Shown one piece after another: positions 10,923 through 20,801 of a stretch of DNA of 64,000 bases; positions within the stretch are counted from its first letter, which is position 1; each line of letters begins with the position of its first letter. This DNA comes from Hygrocybe punicea. Taxonomy: Eukaryota > Basidiomycota > Agaricomycetes > Agaricales > Hygrophoraceae. The position numbers were made by a program, and so were the translations under genes. The notes under the pieces are model-generated. The model was not told where the DNA came from and ran no database searches. It worked only from the letters and a program-made list of their open reading frames with translations. Location of the stretch: the NCBI GenBank assembly GCA_963556145.1, contig OY744469.1, forward strand, positions 4,436,767 to 4,500,766. Reading direction: 5' to 3'.

Positions 10923-11752
10923 CCTCAGGGTGCAGCAGACTTGCCAGGCAAAGAGTCATCCTCCATCAATGCTCATTTTGTCATCCATGCTACTGCCAGT
11001 GCCCACAGCCACATGTCACCCTGAGGATTCACTGACAACATTGTCAACTCATCTCAAACTACCAGACTCGAGAGCACACACCTGATCCCAACACCTCTTT
11101 TCCTTCACAACAAACACTGACATCCGGTCCTTGTCGATTGTGGGAAACACAGAGTTTTACTTGTTCATGGACCTGCATGCCAAACAGGGCTGGGTCTCCT
11201 TCAGTATGACTTCTCAGAAATGGGTAATGGCAATGCAGGAATACAATTCACAACTGGCAGCACTCAATGCAAAAGAGAACTGTTACCATCAACAAGAACC
11301 CATGAGCACTCCTTGAAATGCTGGGCCACATCGAAGCAAAGGTTTTTGAGTGGATAATAAAAGGTGACTACCTTTGTAAGTTCTTCATGGGTACCATTTT
11401 ATGGTTGCTGATCCTACCTGTGATAAGCCAAGAGAAGCAAGACAGAAATGTTCTGGCGGCACCACTGCCACACAGTGCCTCTAGTCAAGGCAGAACACAT
11501 AACTGGTACCATGAAGACAGTATGTCACAGCAGAATGTCATTTCTATTGTCTAACCTAATGTCTGGTCAGCACAAGGCCACAACTTGTTTGCATTGCCAC
11601 ACCATTATGTATCCTGGCCCATCCAGCTCACCTGAGAACCACACATGAGGGTATTGCTCAGACGGTGTTAGGCAGAACATGATGGATGATCAGATGCCTG
11701 ATTGGCCCCAACCACAAGGCATTTTCGAGCTGGGAACCACCTTCAACCCAAT
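10923..11752 (+). pseudogene. Decayed Agaricomycete repeat-family gene, piece 2 of 3
   Basis: This continues the gene begun at 1-972 on the other side of the pogo element. The frame near 11131-11400 reads LSIVGNTEFYLFMD, SQKWVMAMQEYNSQL and HIEAKVFEWIIKGDY with one in-frame stop. After frameshifts, a zinc-binding-like segment ATTCLHCHTIMYPGP, SSPENHT, GYCSDGVRQ and PDWPQPQGIFELGTTFNP follows at about 11575-11752. These blocks match, in order, what I remember of the C-terminal region of the same high-copy family. It breaks off at FNP, where the hAT-like element inserts. Confidence 0.6.
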
Positions 11753-12074
11753 TAGTGAACAGCACAGGTCTACCACGGGTTTTTTTCTGCAACCTGTACC
11801 TGTACCCGTCAATACCCATACCTGTTGCCATGGGTATGGGTTTGTGGGGGTTAATCCATGGGTCTTCAGTGGTGTCTGGGTGGTGCTGGGCAAACTACCA
11901 TTCTCCCAGTTGCCTCGTGGTTGCAGTGCCAACGTCAATTGACATCGCGGTGCACATCCGCAAGGTATGTTGGTGGTGGGATGGCCATGGCCTTTGTCAT
12001 GGTCACGGTTGTGCTTGTGCTTGTGCTCATGCTCATGCTAGTGGTCATGGTTGTGGTCACTGTGGTGGTTGTGG

Positions 12075-12111
<37 letters not shown>

Positions 12112-12735
12112 CATCATCATCCTATTTGGAGGGCCATGGGTTGTCATTGTCATTGTGGTGGTGGTGGCTGCTGTTTTCACCCTCATCCTCACCACCTGTC
12201 GTCCTCGTTCGGTGTGTGGTGTTTGTGTTGTTGGTACTGCTGTCGTCGTCGTTTGTGTAATTAGTAGCTAAGAAAAAAATACTTACCTACAGCAATGGGT
12301 GGGTGGGTGCACCACCCCCCCACTGCCCTTCTCCCCACGTCCCATCATTGTCCGTCATTGTCATTGCTGTTCTCATTGTTGTTTTTGTGGTTGCTGTTGC
12401 TGGTTGAGAGTAAACCGGATGTCATGCGGTCGTGACACTACTTGCAATAAACCCACATGACCCGAGCCACGGGTACGGGTTTGGGCCGGGTCTGGATTTG
12501 GCTACCCATACCTGTACCCATTGTAGTAGGGACTAGGGGTCCCTACTGGTGCCTGAGTGGTCTCGGGGTGGTGTGACAAGCTGAGATCTCATAAGCTATC
12601 TACACACAAGGTAATCCTACGGAACGTGGGAACAGTCACGTGATCTACTAGTAGTAGTGGGGCACTACCCACTACTACACCATGGCAACTTGTGACTAAA
12701 AACCTGCCAGGTTGCTGTACCCATGCAGTTCACTA
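11753..12735. mobile_element. hAT-like non-autonomous element (983 bp)
   Basis: The ends are TAGTGAACAGCAC on the left and GCAGTTCACTA on the right. The perfect 8-bp target duplication AACCCAAT lies at 11745-11752 and 12736-12743. The interior has GGGTACGGGT-type subterminal motifs, a (TTG)n tract and a GTGGTGGTG-rich stretch. No transposase is present. Its insertion point splits the FNP/INFLVML codons of the host family gene. Confidence 0.88.
12067..12111. repeat. (TTG)n microsatellite
   Basis: About 14 uninterrupted TTG units inside the hAT-like element. Long reading frames on both strands here (poly-Cys, poly-Val, poly-Thr) are by-products of this repeat. Confidence 0.9.
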
Positions 12736-13041
12736 AACCCAATCAACTTCTTGGTAATGCTTCACAAAGTTTATGAGGCCTTCATAGTCCAGGGCAGCAA
12801 CGGTGGGGACTTGGCAATGGAATACGAAGCCTTCGTGAAGTTGTTACATGCCTGGCTGATATTCACGGTGACCAGCATCACTCTCCTTAAACTCTTCAAA
12901 CTCAAACCTCTGTTTTCCACCGCAAAGGAGCTGATTGTGGAACATGAGGGATCTCGCTATCTGCGAGTCGCCTGCCTCGAGGACTGTGTCACCCTAGAAG
13001 GGTCATTCCCAAAGGGTTGTTCCCTATCATCCAGTTCCTAA
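12736..13041 (+). pseudogene. Decayed Agaricomycete repeat-family gene, piece 3 of 3
   Basis: Directly after the hAT-like element the frame resumes with NPINFLVMLHKVYEAFIVQG, then GGDLAMEYEAFVKLL and GSRYLRVACLEDCV, ending at a stop near 13041. Joined to piece 2 by removing the element and one AACCCAAT copy, it restores a continuous C-terminus of the family protein. No function is known to me. Confidence 0.6.
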
Positions 13042-13190
13042 TGGTGTTGCTGGCTGCCTTGTGTTCATTTTTTTTACTGATTATCTTCAAGTCTGCGGAA
13101 CTGTGGACAACACTTGCACTCGCAGGATGATAGCTATTTCATAGGAGAATTTCTACATCTACTTTGCACTTCATTTTTCTTTTAAACATT
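13042..13190. other. Short spacer before the Harbinger element
   Basis: AT-rich spacer between the end of the family pseudogene and the Harbinger left end. No feature is recognised. Confidence 0.5.
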
Positions 13191-13228
13191 AGTAGGGGTC
13201 AGAGTGACCGATTCGAGGTCGATTCAGG

Positions 13229-13935
13229 GACCAATTCAAAAATTGATTCAGACATTGATTCCGACATCCAATTCTCGCTGAATCCACAAATCGACAAAGC
13301 GACTCGCGAGTAGCTTCAGGTTGTGAAGCGGCTTTTGATTCATCTGTTCCTTAGTGTATGAAATATAATTTATTTTTTTATTTCCCCTATCCTATCATCA
13401 TGGCACCGAAAGTGAAGAACCCAACTACAGCTACAGGCAAGCGTACACCCATACCCAGTGCTAGAGCAGCTGCTAGCAACGAGACAAAAAGTAATGAGCC
13501 AAAGAACAAGAAAGACACCCGGGATGAGCCGGATGTCAAGATTGAGTATGAAAAAGTGGTTGATTCGTCAACCGATTCAAAAACTGATTCAGGTGTCGAT
13601 TCTGTCATCCGATTCAGGCAGAATCCGTGAATCAACAAAGCGACTCCTGAGTCGCTTCGTATCTTGAATCAGCTTTCAATTTGTTTGTGCTTAGTCCGAA
13701 AAAAGAGATGAAATATAATTTATTTTTCCCCCCTGTCCTCATCAACCAACATGGCACTGAAAGCAAAGACTCCTATGACAAGCAAGCGGACATCCATACC
13801 TACCACTAAAGCTGCTGCCAGTAATGAGGCAAAAAACAAGAAACAAGATGCCAATTCCATTGGGGATGACCAGGATGTCAAGATCGAGTACGAGAAAACC
13901 TCTGTTCTCATCATAGAAGTTTTAACCACTGACAA
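13229..13935 (+). repeat. Tandem duplication of the 5' end of the Harbinger ORF2
   Basis: Two units of about 340-350 bp each run from a CGATTCAAAAACTGATTC-type tract through a GAAATATAATTTATTTTT segment to an ATG and about 60 codons. The encoded peptides are close paralogues: MAPKVKNPTTATGKRTPIP and MALKAKTPMTSKRTSIP, both ending near DVKIEYEK. Only the second unit leads into the remainder of the gene. Confidence 0.8.
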
Positions 13936-15242
13936 ACAATAGCTGGAAGGACAAAGACCTCACCTGGCAACTCATTCACTGTATCACTGAAGACCCAATC
14001 ATCAGACAGGGCCTTTTTCCCGGTCCCGGCGCCAACGTGTCGACTGCTAAAGGTGGTGGCCAGTCCAAAGCCCATCATCACAAAGAGTTGGCGGCAAGAG
14101 TATTTGCAGACCATCTGGTATATGGTCCTGCATTTTGGCAGGCCCAGAGTGCGAAGGAAAGGAATATGTGGGCAACGAAGATAAAAAACCGAATTCAGGC
14201 GTGAGTTGGTAATCCGTTCTCGCAAGGGTGCAAAACACACTGGCAAACATCACATAGGCTTGTCAAAGATACTCAGAAGTACAAGGAGGAGATGGGACTC
14301 ACCGGTGAAGGCATCACTTCCGCAGACCAGATCAACATGGATGTCAAAAATGCATTCACAAACAAGTGGGGTCAGTAGAGCGCTTCAGCAAGCCCATCTC
14401 AATACTCACCTGAGCCACCCATCCTTTAGAGCTCATCAGTCAATCATTCCCATGGTTTTTTGAGATGAGGGACCTTGTGTCCGAGCGTCCAAATGTTGTA
14501 CCAGTTGGAATTGGTCATAGCGAATCTGACATCAACATGAGTGCGTACCTCAACCCAGCCAATGACTCTGAGGGCCAGAATTCGGTAGGAGTTAGTGATG
14601 ACAATGGTGATGGAGAAGCTGTTGCTAGTGAGGGACAGGACATTGCTGAGCTCGAAAAAGATGACAATGACACCGGGACCCACAACCTGCCAAACGTAAA
14701 GCTGCTGAGTTGAGCACAAATGTCCAGAAGCCAGCAGTCAAGCAGGAACCCAAGAAGACTCGTGCAATGATGGAGATGTTCTCTGATGTTGCCAGAGCAC
14801 AAGAAGAGACGGTGCAGAAATCAATTGACATGAAAGTCAAGCGACTGGAACTACCAAGGACACAGACATTGCAAGGATCAAGGCTCAGGAGCATATCCAG
14901 ATTGAAAGAGACAGATGTAAAGCAGAATTGAAGATTCAGAAGATCAGACTGGAGCAAGACAAGATGTGGTTGCAGCATGAGTTCAAGCTGGCCCAACTGC
15001 AGGCCAATCGTCCGGCACCATTCACGCCCACATCTTTCACCACAGCAACAGATCATATTTCAGGTGCTTCAAGCTCTTCGTCATCTGCATTCAGCTCACC
15101 AGCTCACACCGGCAGTCACAGCCTCGAAATTGGTGACGAATTTCATTTTGGGAACATTTCAGTAGGACAAATGGAGTCTCATATACCCTTGTATCTACCA
15201 GCTGATCACACCATTGATAACGAGAGAGATGGGCATGTCTAG
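13751..15242 (+). pseudogene. Harbinger accessory SANT/Myb-like protein, damaged
   Basis: Exon 1 starts at 13751 with a Lys-rich N-terminus. The domain KDLTWQLIHCITEDP, GLFPGPGANVSTAKGGG follows, then a helix region ending WATKIKNRIQ. A 57-bp intron 14201-14257 (GTGAGT...CATAG) joins to LVKDTQKYKEEMGLTG and AFTNKWG, and a second intron leads to PWFFEMRDLVSERPN. A charged coiled-coil tail (ARAQEETVQKSIDMKVKR, then WLQHEFKLAQLQANRP) ends the protein. The tail needs frame changes at about 14700 and 14930, and the exon 1 join near 13930 is unclear, so it is probably broken. Agaricomycete Harbinger elements carry such a DNA-binding partner; the role here is inference. Confidence 0.6.
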
Positions 15243-15279
15243 GTGTAGTCAATGTCCATAGTGACCATTCCAAGAATGT

Positions 15280-16560
15280 GAAATACATACCAGTCATCAT
15301 CCAATGCACGAAAGAGTTGTTGCTTAATCTTTTCACGCTTTTCTTTAGCCCTGCGAAGCCTCTGTGTTGCCTGTGAGTAAGCTGTGCGAGAGTGAAAGTG
15401 TTCAGTATCAGATGGTCCAGAGGATAGGCCTTCGTCAATGAAAGGATCTCGTGAGCCAAAATCATCATGGTCTGGGTTCTCTTCATCTTCACACATCATT
15501 GCAAAACAATGGAGGCCGATACATGTAGCAATCCAATATGTTGCAAACTTGTGGGTGGATTCATCAATGATGTTGACATGAAGGTGCTTGAGCGATGCAA
15601 ATCGTCCTTTGAGAAAACCAATGGCATGTTCAGAGCGAATGCGGACCATGGAGACATGGTTGTTGAATAACGTGTTCTCCGGTATATCAGCCTCTGGTTT
15701 CTTGAATGGAGCGACCAGCCAGACCTGGATCTTTGTCACAGTGTTAGATGACAACTCAAAATGAGACTCGGAAGAGATGCACCAGATAAGCAGAATTGGC
15801 CCAAATCCACTCACCATCCTCCAGCAAGTCTTTGTGCTCTTTTGCCATTCGAGTTTCATTCCATGCTGTCGAGTCATGGGTGCTACCTGTGAAACCATAG
15901 CCGAAGTCGATGATACGGAGGTTAGGTAGTGATACAATCTAGATCATAATGTCAATCCTGTGTTCAGACATTTTTCCGAGTACTCACCTGCACGTTCAAG
16001 GAATAGTTGCTCTTCCAATCAAAGTAGCTTGATCCATACCAATAAGGACGAGCATAAAGTGGCACCAGGGTTCCATCAACCATACACCAGCCATTCCTCC
16101 ATGCTTCACAGGAATGCGCTGCAACCCATTCCTTTGTGGCTTCTTTCTCCCTGTCATTGGGCATACGAACAGCATCATGCATGAAATCTGGGCGTAAAAT
16201 GGCTGTCATCACACATCGAGTTGCTAGGGTGATTGTTCCTTTACCCACACCAGCCCAATTAGCAACTGACTGGTGTCCAGCAGCATTTCCATTGTGACCA
16301 AAACGGTAGAGTGCGATAGCTAATTGTTGTTCAACAGGCATTTGGGACTGATTGGACTTGTTTCTAAACACAGGGTCACCAGATATGTGGTGAAGGATGG
16401 TGTTGAATGTGGTTGGTGAAACTCACAGAGCGTGTCGGAAATGGTCCGGTCGGTTGTATTTCAAGACGGTGAGGACATGATGGAGATATGGAGGGCCACG
16501 AGGAATTTGACGGTGAGGCATTTCATATCAGTGAGCATACATGTTCTTGATCTCATTGAC
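15280..16560 (-). pseudogene. PIF-Harbinger transposase (DDE_Tnp_4), inactivated
   Basis: Reading leftwards: RGPPYLHHVLTVLKYNRPDH, an in-frame TGA where the family has Arg (HAL-stop-VSP, about 16430), then QLAIALYRFGHNGN, VGKGTITLATRCVM and CMVDGTLVPLY, which holds the first catalytic Asp. After an intron at about 15940 come LRIIDFGYGFTGSTHDSTAW and EWIWANSAY. The second catalytic Asp is normally in WADSAY and is Asn here (codon AAT). A further short intron leads to VAPFKKPEADIPENTLFNNH and RIRSEHAIGFLKGRF, with the catalytic Glu present. The stop and the Asp-to-Asn change make it inactive. Both changes are C:G to T:A transitions, consistent with methylation-linked decay (inference). Confidence 0.8.
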
Positions 16561-17057
16561 AACGATGAAAGGGTGCACTGTGGTAATGTGAACGGAATCA
16601 AATACCAACTCTACCACAGTGCTGTACAAATTCTGAGGGGTTCAATCTCAATCCAAAAGGTTAATAAAAATACTCAGAGGTGCTCTGGATAGTGGCAATG
16701 ATGTTTCTGATGTGCGCGATGTGCACGATGTGCGCGGCATGTGCAAAACAGTCGGCGATGTTTTCGGCGTATATGTAGCACTTTGTAGAAGGAACGCAAA
16801 GTTTAATAGAGCATAGCAGAGCTATCGCATGGACAGCGCAGTAAAGAGGTGATATGATAGACTGGAATCGGCGGTATACAAGACGTCTCTCTAGTATGTA
16901 AACTATAGGGGGTATTTATGTGAAGTTGGTTGTTAGGACAATACAGGGTGAAGAAGGCAAGACAAATAGATGGTGCGCGATGGAACTATGGTGCAATAGG
17001 GATGAAATGGAACTGGAACAAAGGGTATAGCACCATGCAAAGCAATTTCCAAAATAT

Positions 17058-17618
17058 CTAGAGGATAGGAGCTATAACATTTGAAATAAGTGAAACATGT
17101 CGCATAAAGACTTCCCTGGAACCGGAACGGAATCGGAATGGAATAGGGTGAATGGTATAAGTGTGGATGATGTTGGAGAGGCTCGAAATATGTTTCCGAA
17201 GGGGGCCGAAGTGCTCCGAAGAAAATCGCCATAATGTCAAAGTATCGCCCATATCGCACGCATATCGCAGTTGCATTGCAATGGAGATACATATAAATCG
17301 GGATGTTTCGCAGTGAATTGCAGCATGTCCGAGGCTAGAATAGGTCCAATAGAACATTTCCGTGCTCAGGGATGTGCGCTGCGTATCAACGAAGTTCCTG
17401 ATCATCCGACAGCTATCACCAGTGTCCAGCCCATCCAACTCATCATCTCCATCCCAACCAGAATCAATGTCATCGTCCGAGTCATCACTGTGGTCGCCGT
17501 GCAGAAGGGCATCCTCTGACTCGGAGTCAGAGTCCGAGGTGCTCATCCAACTGTCAGTATCCAATGACCAGTCACCGGAGATGGATGAGGGGCTGGATGC
17601 ACTAGTACTGGAATTCAC
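17058..17618 (-). CDS. Acidic Ser/Asp-rich protein segment in the Harbinger element
   Basis: A minus-strand open block begins with a Ser-rich leader, then WSLDTDSWMSTSDSDSESED and a long Asp tract. Similar acidic leaders precede the catalytic domain in Agaricomycete Harbinger transposases, so this may be the first exon of the gene at 15280-16560. Its C-terminal half looks non-coding. The roughly 500 bp between the two parts shows no clear exon. Confidence 0.35.
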   Translation of the reverse strand: MNSSTSASSPSSISGDWSLDTDSWMSTSDSDSESEDALLHGDHSDDSDDDIDSGWDGDDELDGLDTGDSCRMIRNFVDTQRTSLSTEMFYWTYSSLGHAAIHCETSRFICISIAMQLRYACDMGDTLTLWRFSSEHFGPLRKHISSLSNIIHTYTIHPIPFRFRSGSREVFMRHVSLISNVIAPIL

Positions 17619-17706
17619 ATCTTCTATTTCAGAGGAAAGGGGGGTGAGTTCAGGGACCTCTGATACAGGAACCTTTGCTGAGTGTGCAAGATCAATAGGC
17701 GGGATG

Positions 17707-18352
17707 TATGACGCTCCACGTGCACTTTTATTATTTGCGCGATAGAGGCTGCGCGATCGCGCGAATTGGAACTGCGCGGTTTCACAAAGTACACGGACTT
17801 TGTTTTTTTGGCATTGCTGTGCGTCTGTGGGGCCATTTGGGGTGAATAGTACATTTAATTTATTTCTACCTGTATACTTAGAGTGTTTTAGTCAACTATT
17901 AGCTATATTTCAGCAAGCTTTGTGGGCACAAAGCAGCCTCGGTGAGCATGACCGCTAATTTTGGATTTCCTATTTTGGGCAAGCTTCGTGATGTAGAGAT
18001 TTGATTGCACGATCCGATCATTGGCCAGGCCATCACGATGACAACTCATATCAAATTTGATATCACATGATTGTTGCAACCAAAACAGGCAGCTTGTTGA
18101 TTTCTCGCTCGGAGTTAGAGTCTGCTTCGTATTGCACAAAGCTTGCTGGAATATAGCTAATAGTTGACTAAAACACTCTAAGTATACAGGTAGAAATAAA
18201 TTAAATGTATTATTCTCCCCAAATGGCCCCACAGACGCACAGAAATGCCAAAAAAAGAAAGTCTGTGTACCTTGTGAAACCGCGCGGTTCCAATTCGCGC
18301 GATCGCGCAGCCTCTATCGCGCAAATAATAAAAGTGCACGTGGAACGTCATA
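17707..18352. mobile_element. Foldback element inside the Harbinger element
   Basis: Two inverted arms of about 220 bp (17707-17925 and 18135-18352) start TATGACGYTCCACGTGCAC and differ at only about ten or so positions by eye. A loop of about 209 bp separates them. GGGATG flanks both sides (17701-17706 and 18353-18358), giving a 6-bp apparent duplication. Each arm holds the same small outward-pointing frame beginning MYYSPQMAPQTH and containing SNSRDRAASIAQIIKVHVER. The superfamily is not identified. Confidence 0.75.
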
Positions 18353-18691
18353 GGGATGTTCATCCGAGTCTCGGGCACTTGCAATTGTTTTGCAATGGCT
18401 TGTCATCTCTTTCAGAGATCTTGAGACAGGTGCCAGTGCTGAGTGAAGGCCCGGAAGAGAAGCTTGGTACGTTGAGGATGGCTTGCCTTGGGCATGTTCA
18501 GTTGCTGACAGAAATACTAGTAGTTAAATCTATTATATCCTATTATTTTATTGTAGAATCGAGGGGCAGAATCAAAGGCTATAGATGCTGCGAAACAGGG
18601 TCAGTCAGAGTGAGACCCGATTCTGCCATTCAGAATCAACTTCGAATCGATTTTTGAATCGACTCTCGAATCGGTCACTCTGACCCCTACT

Positions 18692-18979
18692 ATTGATATT
18701 CCTTTTTTGAATTTAACGCTCACGTGAGCTTAGGTCTCACGTGCTATCAAATTTGGTCTGCGTTCGGTATCGGAGAAACTTTAAATCCCTTGGAACCGCG
18801 AAGTTGCCGTACTCACTGTGAAATACAATTATGAGGCTACCAGGCACAAAAACTACTGCCTATTTTGAGTGCGAAATCATGAGTCCACGAGCAAGGGTAA
18901 AGGGGAACGTCGAATGGAGATTCTTCCAGCGTAGTCCACTCGATGCTTCACTACCACCTCCGCCTCTAGCGAGCATACT
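18692..18979. other. Intergenic, 3' flank of the dynein gene
   Basis: Sequence between the Harbinger right end and the dynein light chain stop codon. It contains a CACGTGAGCTTAGGTCTCACGTG inverted motif near 18720-18743. No gene is recognised. Confidence 0.4.
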
Positions 18980-19436
18980 CTATGACTTCCAGATGAGGAT
19001 GGCAAGGGACCCAACATAGAAATAGATGAAATGTTTGGTTTCTGGATAACAAAAAAGCGCAAAAGCTCAGAGTCGATCCCAAGACAGAATTGGATAAGAC
19101 CGACGATGAGTGGCGAAAAACATACACCACCACACGAAAAAAGAAAAGAAAGCAGCCTGGGGGATGCTCACCGTGGGTCACGTAGCTTCCAAAATTCTTT
19201 CCCACTACAACATGCCAAGTTGGACCATGTCGTCGGTCAAACTCTTTCTTGATCTGTGCAGCAATATCCTTCTCGATATTGTACTTTTCGAGGGCAGCAG
19301 ATGCGATGTCAACACTCTCCTGCTGCATCTCTTCACTCATGTCAACGTTTTTTATGATAGCTTTTGGCCCGTTGGCGCCGTCCTTTGGGAGGGAGCCAGT
19401 GTCAGTTGAGGAAGGCGCGTCAAGTTTGTCGGCCAT
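18980..19436 (-). CDS. DYN2: Dynein light chain, LC8 type
   Basis: Two exons, 19172-19436 and 18980-19041, join across a GTGAGC...TATCCAG intron to give 108 residues. After an N-terminal extension of about 25 residues, the protein follows LC8 closely: [55 protein letters not shown], then exon 2 [20 protein letters not shown] and stop. LC8 is a homodimeric hub and cytoplasmic dynein subunit that binds short linear motifs through its beta strand; those strands are intact here. The start at 19436 (MADK) is preferred over an in-frame Met six codons upstream. It is the first conserved gene next to the transposon nest. The symbol is by homology to the yeast gene. Confidence 0.93.
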
Positions 19437-20029
19437 TGTGCGTGGATGTAGCAAGAGCTATAGGAGGGAGGAACTGGTCAGAATGTGTTGTGGATAGACT
19501 GGACACGACGTTAGCGCTAGCCTTGTGCTATGGATGTGGAAGAAGCAAAGTAAGCTTTTTCGGTCGTTTACTCTTAGTCTTAAAGAGGTTGAAAAGTGAA
19601 CACGTGGCCCGAGCACGTCTTGCACGCTGCATCCGTTCAGCGTGGTTGACTGCAGCAGTACTGCTGCAGCTCACCAGTATCGTTGATGTCGATACAAGAT
19701 GCGTGCGAACACGAAACTGTCCGGATGCCTTGAGCGCGTAGCATTCGCCATGACTTCGAATCTCAGGCTCCTGCTGGCAGCTATTCCATTAGCTTAGACG
19801 CTTTCCGACTTGTACTGTCATCAATAGACGTGGATGTACGTCTGCGAGTCTGTAGATTACTTCCATTCTTGCCCATGTCTCTGGCGTACTTGTGCGGTCC
19901 TTGACAGTAGTAGGAATTATGCATATGTTCCCAAATCCTATTTCAACTGGTCGGCATTAGCAGTTGTGGCTGTGTCGTCGTTCGTCCTTGATTTGCATGG
20001 GCGATGGCCGGTGTATTATTTATGTAGTA
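19437..20029. other. Intergenic region upstream of the dynein gene
   Basis: About 590 bp that should include the dynein light chain promoter. No conserved coding sequence or RNA gene is recognised. Confidence 0.4.
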
Positions 20030-20412
20030 CAGTGTTCAATGGCTCCTTTGAACACTACCAGTCCTTTGAACACCCTGATATAATTGATTCTGTACTGATT
20101 TCTATGGCTAAAAACTGTTCTAATTCCTTCAGTGTATTATCTGAACCTATCTAGATATTGGTTTTTAGTCAGAACCACCAATAAATTTAGAAACTGAATA
20201 TTCATAAAGTAGAGAGAAATCTGATCACTCCTTTGAACACTAATGTTTTGACCATAAAACATTCCAGTATAAACAGATTTCTTTAAAAATTGGTATGAGA
20301 GGTCTTGAGATATATGAGCAACCTTCTGTCTATTCAGATTTTGTTCAAGATAATTTGGCTACCTGTGGCATTTGAAAGTAATTTTTGTGTTCAAAGGAGC
20401 CATTGAATACTG
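20030..20412. mobile_element. Tc1/pogo-type MITE (383 bp)
   Basis: The inverted ends are CAGTRTTCAATGGCTCC followed by TTTGAACAC (left 20030, right ends 20412). TA lies directly outside both ends (20028-20029, 20413-20414). The CTTTGAACAC motif recurs twice more inside the left half. It is non-coding and lies about 390 bp upstream of the ACC1 start codon. Confidence 0.82.
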
Positions 20413-20801
20413 TAAGTTCTGCAACTTGAGGTCAAGTCATCATACATTTTCAGGATTTACAAGATACTGCAAATGATCAAATCTGCCCTCTGGCATGCTG
20501 TACTAACGAAGAGGCCTGTGAGATGATTCTGGTGAGCTGATGACCAAACTGTAACCCGCAAATTAGGTCCTACAAGACTTCCGCCATTCGTATGCCAGCT
20601 AGTACCACGTTTACAGTAGTGGTACTTAGATACTATGAGTTCCTTGGATAACTGACCTTCGGCTTTCCAATTGGAAACCCAATTGAAGGTAAAGTCATGA
20701 CGTAAGCGATATTCCCCAACTTTTTTTGCCCCCATGAGTTTCATTCCAGCTCTGGATTCCCTCCAATACCCCGCCTGTCCTTCTCTGCAGGTCCCCTAGA
20801 C
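20413..20801 (+). promoter_or_regulatory. Presumed ACC1 promoter and leader region
   Basis: The interval between the MITE and the ACC1 ATG. A pyrimidine-rich CCTGTCCTTCTCTGCAG directly upstream of the ATG could be a 3' splice site of a leader intron. No specific factor site is claimed. Confidence 0.35.

Larger units (their letters stand above)
13191..18691. mobile_element. PIF-Harbinger DNA transposon (5.5 kb)
   Basis: The terminal inverted repeats begin AGTAGGGGTCAGAGTGACCG and continue ATTCGAG at both ends. The 3-bp direct repeat ATT flanks them (13188-13190 and 18692-18694); the length fits PIF-Harbinger, though the usual target is TWA. GATTC/GAATC motifs are enriched inside both ends. 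The element carries the two genes expected for this superfamily: a plus-strand SANT/Myb-like protein gene (13751-15242) and a minus-strand DDE_Tnp_4 transposase (about 15280-16560), plus an acidic-protein segment and a foldback element. Both genes are damaged. Confidence 0.85.

Noticed and set aside
11935..12271. Long reading frames on both strands coding poly-Cys, poly-Val or poly-Thr
   Set aside because: They are produced by the (TTG)n and GTGGTG repeats inside a hAT-like element, with no domain or splice context.
13188..18694. hAT assignment for the TAGTAGGGGTCAGAG ends
   Set aside because: No 8-bp duplication is present; the enclosed DDE_Tnp_4 transposase and SANT-like gene are of PIF-Harbinger type, with a 3-bp duplication.
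20457..20744. Minus-strand frame of 95 codons upstream of ACC1
   Set aside because: No recognisable domain, and it lies in the presumed ACC1 promoter region.
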